A stretch of 64,000 bases of DNA from Runella limosa DSM 17973. Lineage in GTDB: Bacteria > Bacteroidota > Bacteroidia > Cytophagales > Spirosomataceae. A model generated the notes under the pieces. That model did not search any database and was not told the DNA's origin. It saw only the letters and a program-made list of their open reading frames with translations. Shown piece after piece: positions 17,289 to 24,800 of this stretch. How positions within the stretch are numbered: the stretch's first letter is position 1; each line of letters starts with the position of its first letter. The position numbers were made by a program, and so were the translations under genes. Location: positions 884,343 through 948,342 of the forward strand of contig NZ_KI519420.1 of assembly GCF_000482465.1 (NCBI RefSeq), in the 5' to 3' direction.

Positions 17289-17933
17289 TTATTTATTGCG
17301 ACGTCGCCAGAGATAGACCCTACTTTCACTGCCGTTGAAGAGGCGAACGATGTTTTTTTGGTGGGTTAAGACCACAATCGCAAACAAAAGAAACCCAAAA
17401 ACGATTAAAAGAGTACTGGCTTGTCCAAAGACCCCCAAGACCAACATCATTGGGAAAGCAAAAGCGGCGACAATGCTGCTCAAAGAAACGTAGTTGGAGG
17501 CCAATAAGACCAATACAAATATGGCAATACAGACGGAAGCAACTTGCGGATCAATCGCAAGCACCATTCCCAACGAAGTCGCAACCCCTTTTCCACCTTT
17601 GAAGCGCGTGAAAACGGGATATAAATGGCCTAAAACCGCCATTACACCGAGTAAAAGCTTGAATGTCAGAATTTGGGGGCCGTCGATTACCTCTAAGAAA
17701 AAAAGAATGTTGGCGAGCATCGTCGCTGTCCAACCCTTTAAGACGTCAATCAAAAGAACAATGGTTCCTGCGCGTTTCCCCAAAACTCGAAATGTATTGG
17801 TGGCACCTGCATTTCCACTACCAAATTTCCGAACATCAATCCCAAAATACGCTTCACCGTACCAAATGGCAGAGGGAATAGATCCCAACAGGTAAGCGGT
17901 CACAAAGGCCGAACACACGTGCCAGAAATTCAT
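17289..17933 (-). CDS. plsY: Glycerol-3-phosphate acyltransferase PlsY
   Basis: PlsY transfers the acyl group from acyl-phosphate to glycerol 3-phosphate, the first step of phospholipid synthesis, in the inner membrane. All three PlsY motifs are visible: GSIPSAIWYGE near residue 17, KFGSGNAGATNTFRVLGK (motif 1, residues 37-54) and the glycine-rich TRFKGGKGVATSLG around 118 (motif 2/3). Length (214) and five hydrophobic helices fit. It is divergent from an SDR gene at 18067 and not in an operon with plsX. Confidence 0.95.
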   Translation of the reverse strand: MNFWHVCSAFVTAYLLGSIPSAIWYGEAYFGIDVRKFGSGNAGATNTFRVLGKRAGTIVLLIDVLKGWTATMLANILFFLEVIDGPQILTFKLLLGVMAVLGHLYPVFTRFKGGKGVATSLGMVLAIDPQVASVCIAIFVLVLLASNYVSLSSIVAAFAFPMMLVLGVFGQASTLLIVFGFLLFAIVVLTHQKNIVRLFNGSESRVYLWRRRNK

Positions 17934-18066
17934 GAAAGAAGTGTAAGTTTTTTAAGTTGAATCAAAATCGTATTTATGGGCTAAATATTGCTTTTTATTC
18001 TAAAAAAGCCAACAAAAGTAAAACTTTATCTTAACCTTTGTTTAACGAAAATAACATTTTTTTAAG

Positions 18067-18777
18067 ATGACCCCTATTGTAATTGTCAGTGGAGGAACAA
18101 AAGGAATCGGAAAAGCGACCATCGAACGTTTTATGGAAGCTGGATTTGACGTCGCTACTTGCGCGCGCCGTGAAGCCGATTTGGTTCAGCTCCAGCACGA
18201 ACTTCAAACTAAATTTCCCCAACAACAACTATTTTATAAAACGACCGATATGGCCATAAAGTCTGAAGTAGAGGCATTTGTGGCATATATTCATAGTTTG
18301 GAACGGCCTATTGCGGTTTTGGTTAACAACACGGGCTTGTTTGCCCCCGGACAAATTCACAACGAACCCGAAGGTACGCTCGAAAGCATGATTGATACCA
18401 ATTTATACAGTGCGTATTACCTGACGCGTGGGGTGATTGAAAAGATGATTTCAGCCAAAAAAGGCCATATTTTTAATCTCTGTTCTACGGCAAGTATCAC
18501 CGCATATACCAACGGCGGGTCATACTGTATTTCAAAGTTTGCGCTTTATGGCATGACCAAAGTTTTGCGGGAAGAACTGAAGCCGCACGGGCTCAAAGTA
18601 ACAGCTATTTTGCCAGGAGCGACCCTAACGGCAAGTTGGGAAGGAGTAGAATTGCCCAAAGAACGCTTTATTCAAGCAAGAGACGTGGCAGAATCCATTT
18701 GGTCGGCTTATAATCTATCTCCAGGAGCGGTTATTGAAGAGATTTTGATACGCCCGCAATTAGGAGATATTGGATGA
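18067..18777 (+). CDS. Short-chain dehydrogenase/reductase family oxidoreductase
   Basis: Classical SDR fold of 236 residues: cofactor motif GGTKGIG at 9-15, NNTGLF in place of the usual NNAG, catalytic Ser140, Tyr153 and Lys157 (YCISK). A basic CARREADL after strand 2 suggests NADP(H) preference. Substrate cannot be told from sequence. Divergent from plsY; the ROK kinase gene follows 88 bp downstream on the same strand, possibly with its own promoter. Confidence 0.85.
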   Translation: MTPIVIVSGGTKGIGKATIERFMEAGFDVATCARREADLVQLQHELQTKFPQQQLFYKTTDMAIKSEVEAFVAYIHSLERPIAVLVNNTGLFAPGQIHNEPEGTLESMIDTNLYSAYYLTRGVIEKMISAKKGHIFNLCSTASITAYTNGGSYCISKFALYGMTKVLREELKPHGLKVTAILPGATLTASWEGVELPKERFIQARDVAESIWSAYNLSPGAVIEEILIRPQLGDIG

Positions 18778-18865
18778 TTTTAGGATTTTTGGGTCGAAAA
18801 TTGGTAACTTGCGCACTTAGTCTCCTTTTTTATTATCATTCACCGATAACGATTTACACGCACTG

Positions 18866-19774
18866 ATGGAACAATACTTGGGTATAGACGTTGGTGGCAC
18901 CAACGTTAAAATGGGCGTTGTTGACACCGAAACGGGTCGAATTTCTAATTTCTACAGCCACGATACGGCAAGTTGGAGAGAAATGGGACACTTCGAAAAA
19001 CATTTAGGTGACGCTATTGCGATTCAATTGCACGAATACCCCAACATTAAAAAAGTAGGTATAGGTCTCCCTGGGATGATTAACCGCAAACGTACCGTAC
19101 CGTTAGAAATTACAGCTATCCCCGAAATTGACAATGTTCCGTTGGTAGATTACCTTTCTGGCCGTTTTGAAGGAGTACAGTTTTTTCTTGAAAACGATGC
19201 AAATGCGGCGGCACTAGGGGAGTTTTATTTTGCCGAAGAAAAAATCGACGAAAATTATATTTTCATCACCTTAGGAACAGGCGTAGGTGGAGCTGCAATC
19301 ATCAATCGCAAGGTATTTGTGGGTGGCGATGGCAACGCCATGGAGCCTGGGCACATTCCGTCGAAAAACGGAAAAGTGTTGGAGCGGAACATTGGTAAAA
19401 AAGAATTGCTCGACCTTGCCAATGACATGCGTAGCCGCTACACAAGCGAAACCCAATTGCCAGGCGATGGGTCAATTTCGACAACAGGCTTGGTAGCCGC
19501 TGCCGCAGAAGGCGACGAATTGGCCCTGAATATCTGGAACGAAGTAGGCGAAATGCTGGGCGATGGCTTGGTGGCTATGATTCGTATTTTGGACATTAAG
19601 TTGATTTTGATTGGTGGTGGCTTGTCGGCTTCGTTTGAGTATATTCTTCCTGCCGTTGAGCGTCGCCTTAATTACTGGTTAACGCCTTATTATTTGAAAG
19701 ATCTTTCGATTAAACGTGCTACGTTGGGCAATGATGCTGGCCTATTAGGTGCGGCGTCTCTTTGCTTCGACTAA
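18866..19774 (+). CDS. ROK family sugar kinase-like protein
   Basis: ROK proteins phosphorylate sugars such as glucose, N-acetylglucosamine or N-acetylmannosamine. Residues 6-13 (GIDVGGTN) form the first phosphate loop, GIGLPGMIN and the sugar-contact ENDANAAALGE follow, and GTGVGGAAI is the second phosphate motif; EPGHI provides the conserved Glu and His. The usual ROK zinc cluster (CxCGxxGC) just after EPGHI is absent: the segment reads PSKNGKVLERNIGKKEL. Because of this the fold may rely on something other than zinc, or the protein may be a specialised polyphosphate-type glucokinase. No helix-turn-helix is present, so it is a kinase rather than a repressor. A terminator follows. Confidence 0.87.
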   Translation: MEQYLGIDVGGTNVKMGVVDTETGRISNFYSHDTASWREMGHFEKHLGDAIAIQLHEYPNIKKVGIGLPGMINRKRTVPLEITAIPEIDNVPLVDYLSGRFEGVQFFLENDANAAALGEFYFAEEKIDENYIFITLGTGVGGAAIINRKVFVGGDGNAMEPGHIPSKNGKVLERNIGKKELLDLANDMRSRYTSETQLPGDGSISTTGLVAAAAEGDELALNIWNEVGEMLGDGLVAMIRILDIKLILIGGGLSASFEYILPAVERRLNYWLTPYYLKDLSIKRATLGNDAGLLGAASLCFD

Positions 19775-19800
19775 GTAAAGTACGTTTTTTATACTTCTTC

Positions 19801-19846
19801 AAATCCCGTAGAAAAGTCAAAGTGCTGGCTTCTTCTGCGGGATTTT
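19801..19846 (+). terminator. Rho-independent terminator of the ROK kinase gene
   Basis: AAATCCCG(T)AGAA pairs with TTCT(G)CGGGATT, followed by TTTTTGTGTTTT. It lies 27 bp after the stop codon. Confidence 0.8.
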
Positions 19847-19893
19847 TGTGTTTTAGTAGGGTAAAAATGCGAAAGAAAGGTGTTTGTGAAAAT

Positions 19894-19964
19894 ATCAGGT
19901 TGTGAGCAACCTGATACACAACGGTGAGCAACCTGATACGCAATGGTAAGCAACCTGATGCACG
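19894..19964. repeat. REP-like hairpin plus tandem partial copies upstream of the GH130 gene
   Basis: A 9-bp stem ATCAGGTTG-TGAG-CAACCTGAT (19894-19915) is followed by direct repeats of period 22 starting with CAACCTGAT at 19907, 19929 and 19951, with TGAG or TAAG before each. The later copies have lost most of the left arm. The array ends 20 bp before the ATG at 19985. Confidence 0.72.
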
Positions 19965-19984
19965 AAAATTCGACACGTAAAACC

Positions 19985-21103
19985 ATGAAACAGCTATTAT
20001 TTGTTTTGAGCCTAATAAGCTCATTGTCATTTGCCCAAAAGTCACAGTCTTGGATGATTGGGCCTTTCAAAAAAGCCGATGCCGCCAATCCTATTTTGGA
20101 GGCCAAAGCAGGTACTACTTTTAAATGTCCTGTGCGAAACGAGGTGGTTAATTGGGAAGAAAAAGATGTTTTCAACCCCGCAACGGTGGTGCGAAATGGC
20201 AAAGTGTATATGGTGTATCGTGCTGAAGATAAAGTGGGCAAATATGCGGGCACGTCGCGTTTGGGGTTGGCCGTTAGTACTGATGGTATCCATTTTAAAC
20301 GAATGCCCGAACCCGTTTTTTATCCCGACAACGATTTTATGAAAAAGTACGAATGGGAAGGCGGTTGCGAAGACCCGCGTATCGTTGAAACCGAGGACGG
20401 GCGTTATGTAATGACTTACACTTCTTATGATGGTAACTTGGCGCGTTTGTGCGTGGCGTCATCTGCTGATTTAATTCATTGGCAAAAACATGGATTAGCT
20501 TTCGGAAACTTTATCAAATCAACCCGTGATTTTTGGTCGAAATCAGGGGCAATCGTTTGCCGAAAAGTAGGAGATAAATTCATTGCGACTAAAATCAATG
20601 GTAGGTACTGGATGTATTGGGGTGACCAAGCGCGGTTGTACGTGGCTACTTCCGACGACTTGTTGAATTGGTACCCCGCCACTCGCCCTAACCAAGCCGA
20701 TTATAAACCGTTGGACGTCTCGGATGTCAATTGCGTGGCCGTGGCTACTACTCGCAATGGCAAGCACGATTCGCGTTTGTTGGAGTCAGGGCCGCCTGCA
20801 TTTTTAACTAAAGACGGGATTGTGTTGATTTACAACGGGATGAATTATAACCAAACGGGAGACGGCAGCTTGCCCGAAGGTACCTACGCCGCAGGACAAT
20901 TCTTATTTGACCCCGAAAATCCAACGCAGTTGAAAGACCGTTCGGAAAACTATTTTTTAAAACCCGACAAACCGTACGAAATTACGGGGCAAATCAACCA
21001 AGTATGTTTTGTGGAAGGGTTGGCGTCGTTTAAAGGAAAATGGTTTTTATATTACGGCACGGCCGACTCAAAAATCGGGGTGGCTGTGAGCAAACAGAAA
21101 TAA
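19985..21103 (+). CDS. Secreted GH130-type glycosidase/phosphorylase
   Basis: Start at ATG 19985 gives a signal peptide (MKQLLFVLSLISSLSFAQ); an upstream frame to 19943 runs through the repeat array and is unlikely. The 372-residue enzyme has a five-bladed propeller pattern: FNPATVVRNGKVYMVYRAED, GLAVSTDGIHF, the family motif WEGGCEDPRIVETEDG carrying the catalytic Asp of GH130, and later GPPAFLTKDGIVLIYNGMNY. GH130 enzymes phosphorolyse or hydrolyse beta-mannosides; a signal peptide argues for the hydrolytic, periplasmic type. The next gene starts 3 bp later. The exact linkage specificity is not predictable here. Confidence 0.83.
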   Translation: MKQLLFVLSLISSLSFAQKSQSWMIGPFKKADAANPILEAKAGTTFKCPVRNEVVNWEEKDVFNPATVVRNGKVYMVYRAEDKVGKYAGTSRLGLAVSTDGIHFKRMPEPVFYPDNDFMKKYEWEGGCEDPRIVETEDGRYVMTYTSYDGNLARLCVASSADLIHWQKHGLAFGNFIKSTRDFWSKSGAIVCRKVGDKFIATKINGRYWMYWGDQARLYVATSDDLLNWYPATRPNQADYKPLDVSDVNCVAVATTRNGKHDSRLLESGPPAFLTKDGIVLIYNGMNYNQTGDGSLPEGTYAAGQFLFDPENPTQLKDRSENYFLKPDKPYEITGQINQVCFVEGLASFKGKWFLYYGTADSKIGVAVSKQK

Positions 21104-21106
21104 GTT

Positions 21107-21727
21107 ATGCTTGTTTTTTGGATTTTTGTCTTCATTTTTGGCCTGTTCGGCTGGCTAGTGTATGGTAGCAAAAAGCTGATTGCAGACGTAGAAAAAGACT
21201 ATGAGTTACTGAAAGAGATAAAAACCTATGACATCTCGGACAAACAGTATTGGATATGTTTTGATACCATCGCTGGGGGACTTTTTATTTGTCTGGGCCT
21301 CGTATTCATCGTGAGGTTTCTGACCCATCTCCCAAGGAACAATAGCACTGAAATAATGATAGTCGCAGGCTTCGTTCCACTGATGTTGTTTGGCATAGCT
21401 GTGTTGTTGATTTACCCGAATTACCATTATCGGGTATTGACCAAAAACCGACCCGTAACGTTTGACCCCATTCACAAAATGATGGGAGTGGGGGAAACGG
21501 ATGATGAGCGTGTTTTTTCAGTGAATGAAATTGAAAAAATAATCATTCATGCAACCGATTCCCGCCTTGATATTAGGTACTTGGAAGTAAAACTAAAGAA
21601 CGGTGAAATGCTTTTGCTCGACCCTCGCTTTTGGATGGGAATGGCAACCGAAAAGTTTTTTGAGGGCGTTCCTAGCGAGCGGATAAGTCGCTGGATTCCG
21701 TGGTTTCGCCATTCGGACGTAATTTAG
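21107..21727 (+). CDS. Membrane protein with C-terminal PH-like domain, function unknown
   Basis: Three hydrophobic segments (residues 1-22, ~55-75 and ~85-105) are followed by a ~100-residue soluble beta-rich part: KNRPVTFDPIHKMMG...ERVFSVNEIEKIIIHA...YLEVKLKNGEMLLLDPRFW, the pattern of bacterial PH-like domains. Start ATG is 3 bp after the GH130 stop, so translation is probably coupled. The gene stops just before repeat copy A. I do not recognise a named family; it could be an accessory membrane factor of the upstream enzyme or an unrelated passenger. Confidence 0.65.
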   Translation: MLVFWIFVFIFGLFGWLVYGSKKLIADVEKDYELLKEIKTYDISDKQYWICFDTIAGGLFICLGLVFIVRFLTHLPRNNSTEIMIVAGFVPLMLFGIAVLLIYPNYHYRVLTKNRPVTFDPIHKMMGVGETDDERVFSVNEIEKIIIHATDSRLDIRYLEVKLKNGEMLLLDPRFWMGMATEKFFEGVPSERISRWIPWFRHSDVI

Positions 21728-21732
21728 GCAAT

Positions 21733-21847
21733 CAGATGGCGCGGGGTTGTGCCTCGTGCCGACGATTAAAAGGTTTCTAGCCTTTTGTACTGATACGGCT
21801 GGAAGCCTTGTGATAGTGATTTCGAGCGTGACGCTCGAAATCATTGG
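21733..21847. repeat. Composite palindromic repeat, copy A (upstream of the cyclase-like gene)
   Basis: About 115 bp, nearly identical to 23026-23139 in the same orientation. It contains three stem-loops: GGCGCGGGG/CCTCGTGCC; a central pair of 13-nt arms around AAGGTTTCTAGCC and GGCTGGAAGCCTT; and a perfect 10-bp stem ATTTCGAGCG-TGA-CGCTCGAAAT. With 21848-21961 this fills the spacer; nothing else is seen. Confidence 0.85.
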
Positions 21848-21961
21848 ATTCTGTGGGATGGTGTCTTGTAGGTAAAAACTTGCTTGTAGTGTTGCGACTG
21901 TGGACTTTGTGGGTAGTACGCTAATCTTAAAGGAGAATAATTTAAATAAAAAATCAAACTT

Positions 21962-23017
21962 ATGACAGATGAGAAATTACAGCATTTAGTGCGCTTAATT
22001 AATAAAATAGACGAAACCAATAAAAAGTTGACTGAATTGTCGAAGAACGACGAATTAGCAAATAAACCCTCCCCACATAAATTTGGTGGACAAGAAATTA
22101 CGGAACTAGATGCAGCTAAATTAGATCGGAAAGACCTAGTTGATTCGCTCAAAACAATATTTGAAGAATTAGATCTTGGGTTATTGTCTAGATTCCCGCG
22201 AAATAACCTTAGTAACGGGCCGAAATATTTAGCGCATATTGACATACTTGGTTTTAAACAAATGTTAAAGAAGAATAATCAAAGTGAACTTGAAAGGATA
22301 TTTGAAAAAAATATCAAACCAAGTATTCAAGATAGCCTAATTGCTAATGCAGGCTCAGATAGGTACGAATGGCAACTTGATGGAACTCTTGCACGCAATC
22401 TGAGGGCTGCTACTATAAATAGTATTGTTTTTTCTGATACTCTTATTTTTTGGACAAATGACGATACTGCCAAAAGCTTTTTACAGCTTATAAATGTTAT
22501 CAGTAATCTGTTCCATTTGAATACAAATTATTTTCATATACCACTTAGAGGAGCAATAGCATATGGGAGTTTAAAGTTTGAAGACCCACTTTTCGTACTT
22601 CCTAATGCTCAGATTAAACAGACTGCACTTTTTGGAGAAGCTATTGTGGATGCTTATGAATTGGAACAGATACAAAATTGGCTAGGCTGTGCAATTTCAA
22701 GAAAAAGTATTGACGCTTTTCATTCAAGTAACCCATCAGAGGAAGAAAAAGAACTATTTTTCAAAAATATCATAGACTATTCGGTTCCAATAAAAAAAAT
22801 ATCTAAATTTTTTGGTTTTCAATACGTTAAAAAGAGCCACATGGATATGTCAGTATTGCAATGGGTAGATAGCAGAGATATCAATATTACAAAGGAAAAT
22901 GTTTACAAGTGTTTTACTATCAATACAGGAACTGAAAAATTTAATCCTGACGTAAAATGTAAATTTGATAATACAATGAAGTTTGTAGAACTCGTTTTAA
23001 AGAATACTTTGACATGA
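21962..23017 (+). CDS. Nucleotide cyclase-like (class III fold) protein, A+T-rich, repeat-flanked
   Basis: I do not recognise a named family for the full 351 residues. Residues 1-70 are charged and helical, probably coiled coil. From residue 90 the order of motifs follows class III nucleotidyl cyclases: HIDILGFK (Asp94, the first metal Asp with GF), VFSDTLIFW (Asp159, second metal Asp in the beta hairpin), PLRGAIAYG (196-202, the R-GI-x-x-G strand) and GEAIVDAYELEQ (225-236, the G-x-x-V-x-x-A-x-x-LE helix). The C-terminal ~90 residues are unassigned. Base composition is clearly A+T-richer than its neighbours, and near-identical ~114-bp repeats lie on both sides, suggesting acquisition as a unit. 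No effector gene is adjacent. Cyclase activity is an inference. Confidence 0.55.
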   Translation: MTDEKLQHLVRLINKIDETNKKLTELSKNDELANKPSPHKFGGQEITELDAAKLDRKDLVDSLKTIFEELDLGLLSRFPRNNLSNGPKYLAHIDILGFKQMLKKNNQSELERIFEKNIKPSIQDSLIANAGSDRYEWQLDGTLARNLRAATINSIVFSDTLIFWTNDDTAKSFLQLINVISNLFHLNTNYFHIPLRGAIAYGSLKFEDPLFVLPNAQIKQTALFGEAIVDAYELEQIQNWLGCAISRKSIDAFHSSNPSEEEKELFFKNIIDYSVPIKKISKFFGFQYVKKSHMDMSVLQWVDSRDINITKENVYKCFTINTGTEKFNPDVKCKFDNTMKFVELVLKNTLT

Positions 23018-23025
23018 AAGCCTTT

Positions 23026-23139
23026 CAGAGGGCGCGAGGTTGTGCCTCGTGCCGACGATTAAAAGGCTTCTAGCCTTTTGTACTGATACGGCTAGAAGCC
23101 TTGCGATAGTGAGCACGAGCGTGACGCTCGCGCAATCGG
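23026..23139. repeat. Composite palindromic repeat, copy B (downstream of the cyclase-like gene)
   Basis: Direct repeat of 21733-21847 with about a dozen differences. Here the central inverted repeat is perfect: AAGGCTTCTAGCC and GGCTAGAAGCCTT with a 14-nt loop, while the third stem is shorter (CGAGCG-TGA-CGCTCG). It begins 9 bp after the cyclase-like stop codon. Confidence 0.85.
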
Positions 23140-23213
23140 TTTTACCAAAAAAGCGAGTAAAAGAACTTATAATAGTAGCTTTATCAGAAAACTAAAACCA
23201 ATTCATACAAAAG

Positions 23214-23903
23214 ATGAAAAAGAGTCGTATTGTATTATTCCTCTCACTCGTGATTGTTGGGGTTACTGCGCAGGCGACGAAGCCAGGACCTTGGAAAAAT
23301 TTGTTTGATGGAAAAACTACCAAAGGTTGGCATACCTACGGGAAACAAGGAGTTACGGGCTGGATGGTCATGGACGGTTCGTTGATGACCCACGGAAAAT
23401 CGGGCGATTTGGTGACCGATGAAGAGTTTGAAAGTTTTGAGCTAGAGTTTGAATTTAAAATTCCAGCGAAGATGAACAGCGGGGTGATGTACAAAGTAAT
23501 TGAGGATCCTAAACATCCGCCGTACTACTCAGGGCCTGAGTTTCAGGTGATTGACGATGAAGGGTATCCGCCATTTAACGATAATGGTAAAATGGTGAAA
23601 ATTAACGACAAGCAAAAAACGGGAGCTAACTACGACATGCAAGCGCCGAGTAAGTGGGTGGCAAAACCTGCGGGTCAGTGGAATAAAGCTAAAATTGTAA
23701 TTAACGGAAACCACATCGAACACTGGGTAAATGGTGTAAAAGTGGTTGAATATGAGTATGGCGGTGATGCGTGGAAGGCGCAATTGGCCAAAAGTAAATT
23801 TACAAAATGGGCCTATGCGACTCCGCACGCCAAAGGTAAAATCGCGCTCCAAGACCACGGAGATGAGGTTTGGTACAAAAATATGCGCATTAGAAAACTT
23901 TAA
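23214..23903 (+). CDS. Secreted DUF1080 (3-keto-disaccharide hydrolase-type) protein
   Basis: Signal peptide (residues ~1-21, ending AQA) then one DUF1080 domain of about 200 residues with a concanavalin-like beta sandwich. Landmarks: WKNLFDGKTTKGWHTYG, DGSLMTHGKSGDLVTDEEFESFELEFEFKI, NSGVMYKV, GPEFQVIDDEGYP, and the end IALQDHGDEVWYKNMRIR. Family members act on sugars in the periplasm; recent work ties the group to 3-keto-glycoside hydrolysis. GH130 and ROK genes upstream fit a carbohydrate context, although the repeat-flanked gene now separates them. A stop 3 bp before the Xer gene start suggests co-transcription. Confidence 0.9.
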   Translation: MKKSRIVLFLSLVIVGVTAQATKPGPWKNLFDGKTTKGWHTYGKQGVTGWMVMDGSLMTHGKSGDLVTDEEFESFELEFEFKIPAKMNSGVMYKVIEDPKHPPYYSGPEFQVIDDEGYPPFNDNGKMVKINDKQKTGANYDMQAPSKWVAKPAGQWNKAKIVINGNHIEHWVNGVKVVEYEYGGDAWKAQLAKSKFTKWAYATPHAKGKIALQDHGDEVWYKNMRIRKL

Positions 23904-23906
23904 AAA

Positions 23907-24788
23907 ATGATAGAAACCTTCTTACAACACCTGACTTTCGAAAAACGCTTGAGCCAGCATACCCTAACTGCGTATGCCAAAGACTTGGAGCAGTTTAAGG
24001 AGTTCTTGGAGAAAACCTACCAACTGCAAGACTTGGCCAAGGCCGATTTCCGAATGATTAGAGGGTGGGCAGTAAGCATGGTGGAAGCCGAATTGCACCA
24101 CCGCAGCGTGAACCGTAAATTGGCCACGCTGCGGTCGTTTTATGGGTATTTGTTGCGATGCAAAGCCATTACGATTAATCCCATGCTGCGGGTGTCGTCG
24201 CTCAAAACCGACAAACCATTGCCGCAGTTTGTGGAAGAAAAAAGCCTACAATTGCTTTTTGACGAAATTACGTTTCCGCTCGATTTTGAAGGCACGCGCG
24301 ACCGCTTGGTGTTGGAGTTGTTGTACGGCACAGGAATGCGTTTGGCCGAGTTGATTACTCTCCGCGACGGCGACGTCAATGCCTATGACCAAACGTTGCG
24401 GGTTTTTGGAAAACGTAGCAAAGAGCGCGTGGTACCGATTTATAAAGGCTTGGTCGAGATGATTAAGCAATACCAACAATTTAGAAACGAGCAGTTTCCA
24501 AATCCTCCAGATCAAAGCCTGATTTTGACCAACAAAGGCGAACCCGCCTACCCCGTGCTGATTCAGCGCATTGTGAAAAAATACCTGTCGGCGGTGACGT
24601 CGCTCCAAAAACGTAGCCCACACGTGCTACGGCACACCTTTGCGACGCACTTGCTCAACAACGGCGCCGACCTCAACTCGATTAAAGATTTGCTGGGACA
24701 CAGTAGCTTGGCGGCGACGCAGGTTTATACCCACAATTCGATTGAAAAACTCAAAAAAATCTACAAACAAGCCCATCCCAAGGCATAA
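23907..24788 (+). CDS. XerC/XerD-type tyrosine recombinase
   Basis: N-terminal SAM-like core-binding domain (residues 1-90) and C-terminal catalytic domain with the full active-site set: Arg145 in GTGMRLAEL, Lys169 in GKRSKERVVP, His239 and Arg242 in SPHVLRHTFATHLL, His265 in LGHSSLA and nucleophile Tyr274 in VYTH. Length (293) and close motif spacing match chromosomal Xer recombinases that resolve dimers at dif, rather than phage integrases. Which of XerC or XerD it corresponds to cannot be settled from this sequence, so no symbol is given. No dif-like site was recognised in the window. Confidence 0.9.
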   Translation: MIETFLQHLTFEKRLSQHTLTAYAKDLEQFKEFLEKTYQLQDLAKADFRMIRGWAVSMVEAELHHRSVNRKLATLRSFYGYLLRCKAITINPMLRVSSLKTDKPLPQFVEEKSLQLLFDEITFPLDFEGTRDRLVLELLYGTGMRLAELITLRDGDVNAYDQTLRVFGKRSKERVVPIYKGLVEMIKQYQQFRNEQFPNPPDQSLILTNKGEPAYPVLIQRIVKKYLSAVTSLQKRSPHVLRHTFATHLLNNGADLNSIKDLLGHSSLAATQVYTHNSIEKLKKIYKQAHPKA

Positions 24789-24800
24789 ATCCCCGTTGCT

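Noticed and set aside
21107-23017. Two-gene Pycsar-like defence operon (membrane protein plus cyclase)
   Set aside because: The membrane protein is coupled to the GH130 gene upstream, and a repeat and 230 bp separate it from the cyclase-like gene. No known effector domain is present, so I report only the cyclase-like gene.
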